This document shows positions 31,529-41,690 of a stretch of DNA of 64,000 bases, one piece after another (positions within the stretch are counted from its first letter, which is position 1; each line of letters begins with the position of its first letter). The notes beneath the pieces were generated by a model. The model was not told the DNA's origin. It did not search any database and saw nothing but the letters and a program-made list of their open reading frames with translations. A program made the translations under genes and the position numbers. The DNA is from Symbiodinium natans (taxonomy: Eukaryota > Sar > Dinophyceae > Suessiales > Symbiodiniaceae). Location: positions 78,501-142,500 of the forward strand of contig CAJNDS010001024.1 in NCBI GenBank assembly GCA_905221605.1, in the 5' to 3' direction.

Positions 31529-34500
31529 TAAACAAAATGGCCTGTACATATACATCAAAAATCTTGCATTGCATATGCATATGTGTGCATGACTGCCCCC
31601 ATTTTCTGGGGCCCACAGTGTGAACCTTAGAATACTTGCTGCTTCCCCGCCCCCCCCCCCCGGGCATCGTCTGAGCAAGCAGCATGACAAACAGGGTCTT
31701 TCACAGAAACCAGGCTTTTGTCACACGAGATGTCACGCCCTAAAGGACAATGGACAACAGACGCTCCGTGTGGAAATCAGCTATTTTTTCAATCTTCCTC
31801 AGATGCCCCAGGAGCTTAACATGGGGGGTTTACGAAACTAAGGGACCCCAAATAGTAGGATCCCCTGTTAAGAAGGACCCCAAGAAGGTACCCCCTAATT
31901 TCGGAAACCCTTTACATAGCCCTGAGCCCTTGAGTGAAGCCAGGGGCGCCTGAGACCGGCAAGATTGGAGTACCAGGGCTCCCCCGGTCTGCTCCACGTC
32001 GCCATGAAACACATAGATGCCGCCCCCGTACTCGGTGGCTTCAGGGTTTTACACGAGCAATGGAGAGCTCAAAGGAACAGAAGTCAGCCACCGACTGGGT
32101 CAGCATTTCGCGCAGAATCGGAAGGCTCCGCAAGTCAGAGCAGCATCGAACAGTGCTAAAATGGGCAGCTTGACCCTGCTTCTTTGTTTGCCGCATCACA
32201 TTCACGATCCCTCCAGTCCGAGGCTTTGCAATCGAAGTGGCATGTTGTGGCTAGAAAGAAGCTTGAAGCCCCCAAGGTTAGTGCGCTAGAGTTTGCGGCC
32301 ATGAATGCCGGAAAAGCTAGGTGGGGCCTGCGCAGTACCCCGTGCTGAATAAGTCGGCTCTGGCTGTGGGGCTTTGCCCACAAAGTATTTTTGATTGATT
32401 CCCTTGGCCGTGTGTTTGTTCAGAACCAGCTTGACTGCAGCACTGCGAAATCAACAGCAGCCCAAAAAAAGAGGGCATGCTGCACAGTTGAGCAGAGGGG
32501 CCATGCCGGAAGTTCCAGTGGACCTCGCCAAGATCGTGCCTTTCGACTGTCTGAGGCCTCAAACAACGAAGGAAGGTGGTGCGCAGAGTTTACAGTCTTG
32601 CAAAAGGCGCGAGCCCTCATCAGCCTCAAGAACCACATTCCTCCTGGTGCCTTCAGGTTTCACCCTTCTACAATGGTTCCGGGGCTTCGCGTTGGCTGCC
32701 GCTGGGGTTTGGGAGTGTGTGTGTGTGCGACGATTTTGTTTGTTGGTTGTGCAGGCTTCGCGGCTTGAAGATTGAAGTTTTTTGGGGCTGCGACGTCCGA
32801 CGTCGCTGTGACGTTAGGATTTGGGAGTGCCAGCCAATTGCAATTGTCCATGCATGGCATCCAGAATTTCGTGTGCTTCTCCGGCTGAGGATCTACCATT
32901 GTCAATGTAGAGTCCACCACCACTAGCACCCGACCAGCACATGCGAAGCTGAAGGTAGCCGCCCTTCTGGATGAAGTCGCCTGTGCTGAAAGCGATGTGC
33001 GCTGCGTGCACATGTGCGTTCGCAAGCAGCAAGTTGCAGCAATGTTGATCCTGGTGTCATCTAAACTCCACGTTAGCAGCCCATCAAAATGGCAAGCAGA
33101 CAGAGAGACAGAGATACATATATACATATATGTATATATATATATATATGAGTGTGTGTGTATGTATGTACGTATGTATGTATACGCATATGTACAAACA
33201 TACATACGTATGTATAGATGCTGTTCTCGGCAGGAGCCTTCCCACATTCTTCCCACCCCCTTAACCCCTTGGAGATGTAGGACTACCCCATGCATCGGAC
33301 AGGCTACAAGAATCCTGAGACCGCAATTTATTTCATAGGGCTCTAAGGAGTTTAGGGTTGGAGGGAGGCTTTCGGGGGTAGCTTAGCGCTGCAAGCCGAG
33401 GATCCGCCGACGATGCTTAGACCGCCGCCAAAACCTACTTGTGTGAAGCACTGCCTCGAAGGCACAGCCGGGTATCAGCGGGAGATTTTTTTTGGTATGG
33501 TTTTGGCTTCAAGAGGGTGGGTACGAAGTGTGTACTTCCAAACGGTGTCAGTAGTGTGATAGACGCTGGAGAGCACAAGCAATTCATGTCCGAGCTGCGT
33601 GAATTCCATCTCTCCACCCCTCAGACCAGGCTCAGGTCTACGGCTTCAGTGCTTGAGGGCTATAGGCTATAGCACATGGAGAATCGCTTTTTGGAAAATG
33701 CGCTCTTCTTTCGAATCTGGAACCTTTGTTGGTTTGGCACGACTGGTCACGACCTTGATGGCTGCTGGCGGAGATTGACCAAAGAAAATCTGGCCTTGGA
33801 GGTGGAGAGAGCCTTGAAGCGAAACGTTATGGACCGAGACCTCCACCCTCGCCCAATAAAAGTGCCCTTGTCATCCGCCAAACTGTGATAACACCACAGC
33901 TGCCATAGCAACTTACTTCAACCCTGCCCAGTCTTTTCTGCCCAGGAACAACTGCATGCCGCTGCCTTGCGATATGTGGAAACCACCCCCGCCACCTCCT
34001 GCGGTGCCTCGGAGGCTTGGGGCTTGGGGCTCGGGCTTTCCCACCCATTCTCTCCAAATCTCCACGAAGCTTCTCCTCTCCCTTCTGCCCTGCAGAAGAA
34101 GAAGAAGAAGAAGAAGCCCCCAAAGCGCGCAGAAGAGAAGCTAGAGAGGGCTCGCTCGCGCATGGCAAGCCAGGTGGTTTGTAACAAGATACGCACCCAG
34201 CTTCTGCCAATGCTTGCCAGGAGGCAGTTTTCAAACACCATTTCCCCGTTCACCTTCGGAGCACCACAATGTCTGCTTCATCAGGCGGTGCTGTGGAAGG
34301 GTGCTGCGGAAGGGTGCTGTGGAAGGGTGCTGTGGAGGGCTGCTTGCAAACCAAGAGGCTTGTCTAAAATCCCCGAAGCGCATGTACAGGCCACCACCGC
34401 TGCCCCATCTGTCGGTTTTGCATTCTTCGAACCTGACGTGACTCTGGTTTTGAGCTACATTGCCGGGTTCAGTGCACGAACAGCGATCATTTTCTCCCAC

Positions 34501-36060
34501 GCTGGAAGCAAACCAAAAAGCCACAAGTACCTCCTGCCTTAAATTATACATATTTCAATAGTGTTCATGATATGAAAGGGTCCCACACATGCCCATACCA
34601 CCACTTTAACGAAAAACGGATACGCTTAGGATGATATCAAAATTCGGCCAGATTCTGCCAGACGAAGCCCCATCTACTTCGGACAAGTTGCAGCATGCGG
34701 CCACCCTCTTGGACAATGCTCTTTGCATAGGCACCGCCGCCGAGCGAGGCGAAACACTTCTCAAACTTGATGACCCCACCTTGCTGAATCCTGATCAGCC
34801 AACACACACACACACATGCGCACCCCCGCCACTTACATGCACCCACTAGTTATGCGGCACATCCTGAGATGCCGTTGGCTCAGATTCTAGGCCCAAACTA
34901 CTATCCCCAAAGCCCCCACAGCTGGAACACCTCTAAACCCTACAGGCCAACACCTAGGGTTTAGGGTAGGGCCGCAACAACTGGTACAAGGCCAACGAGG
35001 GGGATTTTCAGGAGGACCTGAGTTCATAACATATCGTGCGATCCTGCTGGCTCACACTCTCAGAAAACCTCGATCCAAGAAGTGTAGTTCTACAACCAAC
35101 CCAGATCACGAAACCCAAACAAAGCGCGACAAACTTAATTTCAAGATTGAAGACCGCAGAATGGACATGCTTGTCACGAGGATGAAGTGATGGGATGTTC
35201 CCGCATATACTAACAGTCTTGAACGGGGATTATGCCAGGGGGTACCATAATTGCTCTTAAGGACTGTATAAGAGGGAACAGCCCGCATGAAGCGTCATAG
35301 CATGGGTTAGCTCCGAAACCCAGCGAAGTTGCAGGGGAGCGTTCTCCGCATAGAGCCCGCCGCCATTGTTTGAGTCGGCAGTGCACTTGCCTAAGGCGTC
35401 AGATGAAAGATGTGGGGCTTGGATGGACCGAATTGGATTACTGGATTTGGAGTTGAATCTGGACTGGGCGCACGCACAGGCATCTGCACGACAACTATGC
35501 CAGGCGGATGAGGCAGTGGCTTAAGAGAATGAGAGCATCTGCTTCGGGCTTCCCTGCAGTTGTTTGTACAATATGTGACAAGTGCCAAGCATTCGGCCAC
35601 TGGGGCAATCAACAGCTCGAAACGGCCAAGAAGCCAACAGAGGTGCCCTTGAACTGGTCACTGGTCTTGCGAACGGCCGAGATGCGAAAGAGCAAACTTC
35701 CATTTTCCATTCTCAGGCCCGTCGCATTTGCAGCATCATTCCCGAACATGTATATGCCACCTGACAAGCGTGATTTTCGGTGTGGAAGCGTCTGGATCAT
35801 ACTATACCGGCATGAGGGCCACGCTGACCAGCGGCCGGGCATCTCTCCAGATCTCAACCGCTTAGAACAAGATGCCTATAGTGAAGATGTGCAAGCTGCC
35901 GAGGTATTGAAATACCTTTCTCTATCAAAAAATGCTCGGGGCAAGATCTCTGCTCCCTTGCCTCCGTAATCTTCTGCAAAGGAGTCCTCAATGGCGACTG
36001 TTCCAGACTTCCTTAGCGAACGCCGGGCTTCGGCGTAGAGGCAGCAAACGTCTAATTCGC
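29340..36060 (-). CDS. large multi-exon POMP-like beta-helix repeat protein
   Basis: At least eight minus-strand exons carry variants of one repeat: GG-x(3)-F-x-x-C-x-A-x(3-5)-G-G-G-[IL]-Y. This resembles the FxxN/GGA[ILV] repeats of chlamydial polymorphic outer membrane proteins, which fold as right-handed beta helices and are abundant in dinoflagellate gene catalogues. The clearest are at 35760-35962, 35330-35390, 34680-34783, 34360-34432, 34218-34258, 32830-33010, 31950-32045 and 29820-29872. Introns use AG acceptors and both GT and GC donors. Two exons begin at the same place in the repeat (AG|GTTC..., just before FxxC), so exon borders follow the repeat. The role is unknown; a surface or secreted adhesive role is an inference from the family. 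The 5' and 3' ends are not located, and the number of genes in this span is not certain. Confidence 0.6.
29820..29872 (-). CDS. beta-helix repeat exon (FYNC)
   Basis: The exon starts after TTGGTTCTGCCAG with GTTC and reads FYNCTAPGFGGALGV. This is a clean F-x-x-C-x-A-x-x-x-G-G-A match. The donor may be the GC of GGCGTGCGG. The start phase is the same as for the exon at 34432. Confidence 0.55.
29941..30560 (-). CDS. possible further beta-helix exons
   Basis: Two weak matches occur: TIEAGQLWHFHSLCERYGTS (about 30020-30080) and GVVQTGGSMLFSDP (about 30490-30540). Each has a GG or AG turn followed by strand-like residues. They lie in the right order and strand for the large repeat gene. A plus-strand frame at 30160-30381 competes over part of the interval. 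Confidence 0.25.
30790..30885 (-). CDS. beta-helix repeat exon
   Basis: After GTGCTCGTTCAG the frame reads VLIQGNLNQLGGKMVFEDNV, then VVASGDGG. This fits GG-x-[IMV]-x-F-x-[DE]-N-x-x-V-A-x-G-x-G-G with Asn replacing the usual Cys. Confidence 0.45.
31240..31334 (-). CDS. possible beta-helix exon with hydrophobic tail
   Basis: After an AATGCAG acceptor the frame gives LGGAALAIGEGRLLSTAVIG, then FLIVADRVWVS. LGGAALAI is a GGA-type turn, and the following stretch is strongly hydrophobic and could be a membrane segment. Confidence 0.35.
31493..31530. repeat. (TA)n microsatellite
   Basis: A TA dinucleotide run with a single CATA interruption, probably within an intron of the beta-helix gene. Confidence 0.95.
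31828..31919 (+). repeat. dispersed repeat, copy 1 (inverted at 42752-42840)
   Basis: It contains CCCCAAATAGTAGGATCCCC, TTAAGAAGGACCCCAAGAAG and GTACCCCC. The same blocks occur in reverse complement at 42752-42840. The copy lies between the beta-helix exons at 31334 and 32045 and is probably intronic. Confidence 0.75.
31950..32045 (-). CDS. beta-helix repeat exon (GGGIY)
   Basis: The frame reads ATEYGGGIYVFHGDVEQTGG, then ALVLQSC. Two turns of the repeat appear in sequence: C-x-A type lead-in, GGGIY, spacer, and QTGGALVLQSC. Confidence 0.6.
32830..33010 (-). CDS. beta-helix repeat exon (GGGLY)
   Basis: The frame reads AFSTGDFIQKGGYLQLRMCW, then SGASGGGLYIDNGRSSAGEA. The full repeat KGG-YLQLRMC-x(4)-GASGGGLYI is present in one exon. 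The acceptor is probably CTTTCAGCACAG upstream. GGTAGATC after LYIDN is a possible donor, or the exon continues to the stop near 32815. Confidence 0.65.
33112..33215. repeat. (TA)n / (TATG)n compound microsatellite
   Basis: TATA-type and GTATGTATGTACGTA-type units run together; probably intronic in the repeat gene. Confidence 0.95.
33400..33470 (-). CDS. possible beta-helix exon (GGGLS)
   Basis: One minus-strand frame reads CFTQVGFGGGLSIVGGSSAC. The GGG turn matches the family, but the F-x-x-C lead is weak and the borders are unclear. Confidence 0.3.
34218..34258 (-). CDS. beta-helix repeat exon with GC donor
   Basis: The frame reads VNGEMVFENCLL and stops at a GC donor (CTCCTG|GCAAGC, intron from 34217). 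FENC is the F-x-x-C part of the repeat; the next exon should supply the GGG turn. The acceptor is probably TCCGAAG|GTGAAC. Confidence 0.5.
34287..34341 (+). repeat. short minisatellite, 15-bp unit
   Basis: About four units of GTGCTGTGGAAGG with small changes, lying in the intron between the beta-helix exons at 34258 and 34360. Confidence 0.85.
34360..34432 (-). CDS. beta-helix repeat exon (FEEC...GGGLY)
   Basis: The exon starts after GTCACGTCAG with GTTC and reads FEECKTDRWGSGGGLYMRFG. This is the clearest complete repeat with an identifiable acceptor. The start position within the repeat is identical to that of the exon at 29872. Confidence 0.65.
34680..34783 (-). CDS. beta-helix repeat exon (FEKC...GGGAY)
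   Basis: After a CTGATCAGGATTCAG acceptor the frame reads QGGVIKFEKCFASLGGGAYA, then KSIVQEGGRMLQLV. It has GG-x-I-x-F-x-x-C-x-A-S-x-G-G-G-x-Y and starts the next turn with QEGG. Confidence 0.65.
35190..35286. mobile_element. MITE copy C, 97 bp, in an intron
   Basis: The left end is ATGGGATGTTCCC and the right end GGGAACAGCCCGC, with internal ACTAACAGTC and GGGGGTACCATAATT. The flanks are ATGAAGTG (35182-35189) and ATGAAGCG (35287-35294), seven of eight identical. It sits between the beta-helix exons at 35390-35330 and 34783, so it most likely lies in an intron of that gene. Confidence 0.8.
35330..35390 (-). CDS. beta-helix repeat exon (KCTA...GGGLY)
   Basis: After an ACGCCTTAG acceptor the frame reads GKCTADSNNGGGLYAEN, then APLQLRW. 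C-T-A-D-S-N-N-G-G-G-L-Y is a textbook match to the repeat. The donor is not certain. Confidence 0.65.
35690..36040 (-). CDS. beta-helix repeat, two exons joined by a GC-AG intron
   Basis: The upstream exon reads RKSGTVAIEDSFAEDYG and ends at 35962 with a GC donor (GGAG|GCAAGG). The 201-bp intron (35961-35761) ends TTGTCAG. The phase-1 junction gives a Gly codon and restores EDYGGGIYMFGNDAANATGL, completing the diagnostic GGGIY. Neither half has it alone, which strongly supports both the splice and the non-canonical donor. Confidence 0.65.
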
Positions 36061-36405
36061 CTCGGCTTCCGAGAGGCGTCCAGAACAAGCTGACCAAGAT
36101 TTCAACCCACACTGTGTGTCCCCGCCCCCCACATCGCTTGAGGAGCTGCAAACCGATGCTGCGGGGGGGTCCCTTCTTTTCAGAGGACTTCCTAGGACAC
36201 TGCCTGGGACAGCCTCTAGGACGTTTCTGGGACCCACCCCCTTCTCCCGACCCTGCCCCTTCTGCCCGCCGCGCGCAAGCGTTTACAATTACTCACCTCA
36301 GTCACATGCGGACTCTGCTTGCAAACCAGCAGCTGTACGAAGCCTCCTTTGCCCAGATTCATTCCTGCCATTGCACGTCCCCTTACAACGTGGTGCGCCC
36401 AGAAC

Positions 36406-36645
36406 TCAAGTCGTTCTCTTCGAATGTTCGGCGTTGGGGGCGAAGAAGCAGGGAGTCATCAATGACTCATCTTTGTGAATCGCACAGCCCAAGTCGACCA
36501 AAACTGCCATAACATCTCGACGCCCAAATCCGCAAATCTCATGGATGAGTAGTGTGCCGATGGGCGTTCGGCAGTTTCCCTCCAAGTAAACATAGGTCAC
36601 GTGGGGAGCCCGGTTTACCAACTCCCTAGCCGAGCCTAGAGGCAA
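36406..36645 (-). CDS. ankyrin-repeat exon
   Basis: The frame contains one clear ankyrin repeat: GTLLIHEICGFGRRDVMAVL, then VDLGCAIHKDESLMTPCFFA. It follows the consensus G-x-T-P-L-H-x-A-x-x-x-G-x-x-x-V-x-x-L-L-x-x-G-A-D-x-N-x-x-x-x-x-x-x-T-P. The lead-in NCRTPI may be the end of a preceding repeat. Ankyrin repeats bind other proteins. The exon lies just upstream of the beta-helix exons on the same strand; whether it belongs to the same gene or to a neighbour cannot be decided. Confidence 0.6.
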   Translation of the reverse strand: MPLGSARELVNRAPHVTYVYLEGNCRTPIGTLLIHEICGFGRRDVMAVLVDLGCAIHKDESLMTPCFFAPNAEHSKRTT

Positions 36646-36659
36646 GGAACCGGGACTTA

Positions 36660-38600
36660 CAGGGGGTACAGTCTGGTCATGAAAGTGGGTGAGCTTTGAA
36701 ACGGGAAATGGTGCAGAAGCAGTTCATGTGCGCAGCCGGCCTGCGCCCTCATAGGCATGACAGCGCTTCAGGTTCACGGCACCTCCCTCGATCACAACAC
36801 CTGGAGGACTCTCTGCGACGAACCCCCAATAGCCCATATCCGCAGTGCCGCTTGCTTATTCAATGCTGCAACCTCGTAGCCTGATTGAAGGGACCAAATA
36901 ACCCCGCAAGTCGATTTGCTTTTTTTGCCCATAGTGATGTCGGGAATAAACATGACGTTACCTTGACTACCTCAGGAAGTCACTCATAAGGTTTACCCCG
37001 CTTTCGGGGCGAAGGCTTGCTACCACACTCCTTTCAGGAATTTGAGACAGAAACGCCACAAGGACCATGCCACACTGTTTCAAGCTTCGTCGCCTTCTGC
37101 CGAGATGCATCCTCCACCTCAGTGGTGCCCCTCGCCCATGAACCGAAGATGCCATGCTGACTGTTCCGCATTCTGCAGTGGATTCATTCATTCTCTAGCA
37201 AGTTGGAAAAGCAACAATCATCAACAATCCCTAAGCCCTGACTGTGTCTCTACAGCCACAGGTTCTCCTTGCTGTGGCAAGGCTTCGCCCAATGTCAGTT
37301 CACGAAAGATGTCGCACATTAGGGTCTATGAGACTCTCTTTGTTTCAAGCTTTTGGCTTTGTGGCTAAGGCTGCTTAAGACTCATATGCTGCCAAAGGGG
37401 CCGCGGTTAACCTCTGTGTCAGACATCGGTTCCAAGTTGGTACCTGAACTCTCGCGCACGAATACATTCTGCACGCAGCTTCCGGGGTCGTCGATATGGG
37501 CAGTTCTCCAATTGTTTCTCAAAACCGAACCGGGGGGGCCTAATTTAGGGAACCTATCCTCTGGCCCTCAAGCATCAATAGGCGAGTGAGCTTCTCTCCC
37601 ACTTACCGCTCCAGGCAAAGAGGTGCCCATGCTGTACTTGGCAGGGACGGAGGGGGACTGCCTATATATTTAATGGGTCAGGTTCCCTGGCGTGACGAGC
37701 TCTCTTTATGAGCTCAAGACTCTATAGTAAGCGCCCACAGAACGGCCTACATGTGGCGAAGCCCTTTCTCATGTGAATGCTGTTGAATGGACAATTCCGT
37801 AAAGCCGAGACACCAACATATCTTGGGCCTAACCATGCTGTCATGCTGGGCCCGTCTGCATTCTGCCGTGCTGCAGTTTGCCACAGAGATAACCCCGTCG
37901 GCCACAGTCAGCTGTCCCCACACACTGATGCAAGCCTGGCTGGGGCTGGCCAATGAAACATCCACGATCCCGAAGCATGCCAAGACCCAGCTTGCAGTCA
38001 GGTTTATATGACCAGTATCCCCAACATGATACCCACACTCACCAATATGTAAAAGGAACCGAATATATCTCTCACCAGAAACAGCACTCTATAACCCGAC
38101 CTCATATCGGTCACCACCTCTGTCAGCTCCCATTGTTAAGATCTCTTTCCTCGGCAGCATCCTAAGGCACGGCGCTGGAACGTTCTCTCGAAAGAGGCAG
38201 GGCGTCTCTGGACATGTCGAACAGATCGAGAATTGATCAGTAGTATGGCGGAGCAATCAACACCCGCGCAACAGGCATGTTCCCAACCTGTTTGTGTCTC
38301 TCTTACGCAAGGAAAGGGTATGGGACATGCTGCTGTCACGGTCAACAAACGACTTCTCACTTTCTTGTCTTCTAGATTCTAGAGGTCCCCCCGCACCCCA
38401 AGCCACCTTGTTCCACGGGTTGCAACTCGCAAAGTTCAGATTTCAATGGAGATTTCGAGAGGACTTGATGGAAGCGCCGCGCAAGACTGCCAAACTCGCC
38501 GGCGCACCTGGTGGAAAACTTCCACTGCACTGAACCTTGGTGCCAGGCGTATCTTTCGTCAGTCAAAAGTCTCAAGAACTTGGGTTGCGGGCCCGCCCTC
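36660..38600. other. no gene recognised
   Basis: Several short frames on both strands. A minus-strand piece near 37040-37190 (GTTEVEDASRQKATKLETVW) is protein-like but motif-free. No repeats are seen. Confidence 0.35.
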
Positions 38601-38617
38601 ACCCGTGAAAACAAACT

Positions 38618-38899
38618 CTATAACGTGTGATTTTGTGTCAAGTTTAACTCGTACAGCATCAAATGAGTCAGGGACGCAATGTGGCCTGACAGCTGGACGC
38701 CTTCTTCAAACACGATTGGTGCTCGAAGTTCTATCCTCCAAGGAAAGTGCCAAGGTTGCTTGGGGGATGACATGCGGGGTTTTGTGGGGCTCTGCCACCC
38801 GCTGTTCATTGGAAATGTCGGTAGTTGTTCGGACTGAGTGCGTAAGTGCGACGTCTCAGCATGTGAGGGACGGGTACTCCTTGCATACCAGAAGCCCAT
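38618..38899 (-). CDS. possible beta-helix-like exon
   Basis: The frame includes RIELRAPIVFEEGVQLSGHI, then ASLTHLMLYELNLTQ. This has strand-turn-strand character similar to the repeat protein, but without the GGG turn. An acceptor (CCTTGGAG) is possible. Confidence 0.25.
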   Translation of the reverse strand: MGFWYARSTRPSHAETSHLRTQSEQLPTFPMNSGWQSPTKPRMSSPKQPWHFPWRIELRAPIVFEEGVQLSGHIASLTHLMLYELNLTQNHTL

Positions 38900-39075
38900 A
38901 ACCTTGCAAACGCTCTCATATCCATGTCATGTATATGTCATGCCCCGCCGCCTCGTGCCAGGAGAACCCCGCAAATGACAGTTGCGCGCATAAGAAAGTC
39001 CGACCTTCTTGCAAGAGCCACTAGCCAGAACCATGCTGATGCGTCCATTACGTGGCACGGAAAATGTGAGCATCA

Positions 39076-39176
39076 ATCATTCTGATGCCCTGCCTCCCGA
39101 AGAGCACGAGCGTTCTCGAAGGTCATTGGGGCCGAGCTCATCTGTGCGGCATTTTGCACCACATAGAGGCCGTCAA
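39076..39176 (-). CDS. possible beta-helix exon (DGLYV)
   Basis: A minus-strand frame reads ELDGLYVVQNAAQMSSAPMT, then FENARALREAGHQND. GLYVVQNA ... MTFENARA matches the order of the repeat (turn, strand, FxN-A). The plus-strand frame at 39009-39416 is a shadow. Confidence 0.4.
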
Positions 39177-39548
39177 GCTCTCGGTACCCATCGTCGCACC
39201 TGCCGGTCTAACGGTATAGGCATGACAGCTAGTCAGAGGAAGGACGAGAAAGGCAAAACCATGTCTACAAATGTTTTCGGAATGCGAAGTCCAGGACATC
39301 GTCGCCACATGAAGAATTCCAAGCATGCGTGCCGTCGTACCTTCTTCAACCCAGGAAGCCCCACTCAACGTGCTCGTGGGCGAAAGCACACACTGCCGCC
39401 CTCACCCCAAACCTGAATCCCAACTGCTGATGGAAACCCCACGTCACATCACATGCATCCCAAGCCCCCAGGCCCATTGTCAAGGATCCTCGGCTCCATC
39501 AGTACCTTAACTTACTTCGGAGCAGGAACACAAGATGATCCGGGCACT

Positions 39549-39568
39549 CCCCCCCCCCCCCCCCCCCC
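39549..39568. repeat. poly-C tract
   Basis: A run of about 20 C followed by GCACCCCCC. Confidence 0.95.
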
Positions 39569-39600
39569 GCACCCCCCGTCACCCTCCTCCCTGTTTGTGT

Positions 39601-40000
39601 GGCGATAGGGTTTAGGGTGGATTTTGCTCTTGCTTCCCGCCTATCCGAACCAAAGTTCCCTGTACAGCGTCTGGTCTTGGCATGCTCATGGGGTTGAAAT
39701 GCTTTCTGCCACCCGCCAAGTAGACCTACCAGCCACAGCCACACGTTTAGGCTGTAAGGCTCTGAAGTTTGTTTGGACTTCTTCTAAGGGTTTAAACAGG
39801 GTTTAGGGATTACGGGGGTTTTCGGTATCGTTAGCTTACTGAATGGTTCTCGTAGCGCAGCCTCCAGCATTTCCGGATGCATCCCGAGAACTAGGAAGCC
39901 GGCGTTTTGTGGTTTAGGGTTTATAGGGGTTTAGGGGTTTAGGTTTGGGGTTTAGGGGTTTAGGGTTTAGGGTTTAGAGGTTTAGGGTTTGAACGGCGAC
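39601..40000. repeat. telomere-type repeats (TTTAGGG), dispersed
   Basis: Single units at about 39608 and 39800, and a degenerate G-strand cluster at 39908-39990 with TTTAGGGG and TTTATAGGGG variants. An unrelated 80-bp spacer separates them. Confidence 0.85.
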
Positions 40001-40599
40001 ATCTGCCAACCGGAGACGTTGCTCAAGCGCTCCATGTGCGAAGCACGTGGGAAGACAGCCAGCCAGATGGAAAGGTAGCACCCCCATGCCGAAAAGCTCA
40101 TCAGCATCTACATGGAAACATGGAAATCTCAAAGGCCAACCCGTGGGACAGCAACGCCCAACTTGACTGTACTAGGATTCGCCTTCCTGCGGGAGTCCTC
40201 AATTTCAAGGTTGACTCCCCTTGGGCTGGCCTTGAGGAGCAGAATTCTACTGACAAACCTCAAAGCTGCGCAGGCCGCGCTAAGAGCCAAATGAAGCAAT
40301 ACGCAGGAGAGGTACCAAGCAACACCTGGCAAAACCGAAGTACCGGACACAACAGGCCTGCCCTGCCTTTACCTGGCATCCCAACTCTTCTGGACTCTGA
40401 CTTCAAAGCTCTGCCTCTTTGCAGCTAGGGATAGGATGTGGCATCCTGTGATCACCCTTCTGCATCTCTCCGAACCTCTGAGAGCTTCTTTCTGCCCATG
40501 TATGCCTCGGGCAACCGTGGTTCAGAGTCACAACGAAACTCCTTGAACAGCATACCAAGCTGATCGTCTTCCGAAAAAGAACCCCTTGGAACTGTGAAC

Positions 40600-40680
40600 G
40601 GCAAAGGCCGATGAGCTTCCAAACCTGCAGCGTTCCTCCTGCACCTTCGTCACTTGGAGCACACATGTCATGCCTGGTGC
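40600..40680 (-). CDS. possible beta-helix exon (CAP...GGTLQV)
   Basis: The frame (within 40403-40807 minus) reads HDMCAPSDEGAGGTLQVWKL. C-A-P-x(4)-G-A-G-G-T-L-Q-V is close to the C-x-A-x-GGG-L pattern. A CACCAG acceptor lies just upstream. It is 4.5 kb from the main set and may belong to another repeat gene. Confidence 0.4.
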
Positions 40681-40699
40681 CCGGCAGACACTGCTGCGT

Positions 40700-41485
40700 G
40701 GCGGGCACCTGCTTCGGCCACCTCTGCACCAGTAGGGTGGAACGAAAGCGCCGGTACAGTGGTTGGGTCTGTACCGGGTACAGACCCAACCAACTCTGAA
40801 GAAACAACCGAGCATTCCTACAGCGCCTGGCAGCTGTTACAGCTGGGAGAGCTAACGTTCAATGACAAATCGAGTGCTTGGCTGCGTTTTGGAGCACCCA
40901 TTTGAATTAGTGGGTCGGGTGGGAATCGGGGTTTGATGCGCATGATGGGCATGGCTGCGTCTTCTGCACGCAGCGTCGGGATGGCGACAACCTACTGAGG
41001 CCGTCAAGCGTCCACTCCAGCTTTTGATACATCTCAGGCTTGGTGGGTTCCAAAAAAGCCCTACGCCCTGCCGCACATACCTCGGCCACAGTGACTAAGA
41101 CAGGCATGGACGTCCGGCCTGATCTCCAAGCTCACGGAAGATGCTTATGGCCTCCTTGGAGGCACTGAGTGCCTGAGAGAGCCGTCTCAGCTGCTGGACA
41201 TGGAAGCTTCAGAGCTCCAAAAGCTGTGTACCAACCAGCCATTGAGGCTGATGTGCGTTCATGTCAATACATGTCAATGTGTCAGCTGCTCTCAACCCTT
41301 CTTTTCCCTGAGCAAACACCCGCCTCAACGTGCTCCTCTCGTGCCTGCTGCACCTGACCAGAAAGGTGCAGTAGTTTGCATAGACTCGGCACCCTGGTGC
41401 CTACCTACAGCCCAGATGAGTCTGCAGTGCTACCGTGTGGCTTGACTCTGCTCCAGCTGAACTGAAATCCTAGACTTGAGCACTG
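40700..41485. other. no gene recognised
   Basis: Short frames on both strands. A perfect palindrome TTGGGTCTGTACC/GGTACAGACCCAA lies at 40764-40789, a potential hairpin. Confidence 0.45.
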
Positions 41486-41690
41486 CTATTGGAAATTCGG
41501 AACCGAGTCTGAGTGGGAGCACATGGGAGCTTTGTCACCCCCTTCTGCAGAAAAATCGGCCCTTGCCTGGGCCAAAGACTCCAGCGCGTGGCCCTCGAGC
41601 TTCCGCTTTCGGGACCTCCGCGCGACCTTGACGGCCTGGCACCCGAAGCTGCTATTCGAACACTGCTTCGCTACAGTTCTTCCACAGCTT
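41486..41690 (-). CDS. hypothetical basic C-terminal exon
   Basis: The minus-strand frame ends SFGCQAVKVARRSRKRKLEG, HALESLAQARADFSAEGGDK and APMCSHSDSVPNFQ, with a stop at 41486. RRSRKRK is a nuclear-localisation-like basic cluster, and the next part is helical. The upstream half of the open frame (to 41878) is weaker; CAGCAG|CTTCGG is one possible acceptor. The family is unknown. Confidence 0.4.

Noticed and set aside
35508-35969. A 153-codon plus-strand frame
   Set aside because: It is antisense to two beta-helix exons supported by a splice junction that restores the GGGIY motif.
39009-39416. A 135-codon plus-strand frame
   Set aside because: Arg/His-rich with no motif; it overlaps a minus-strand segment with beta-helix character, so it is probably a shadow.
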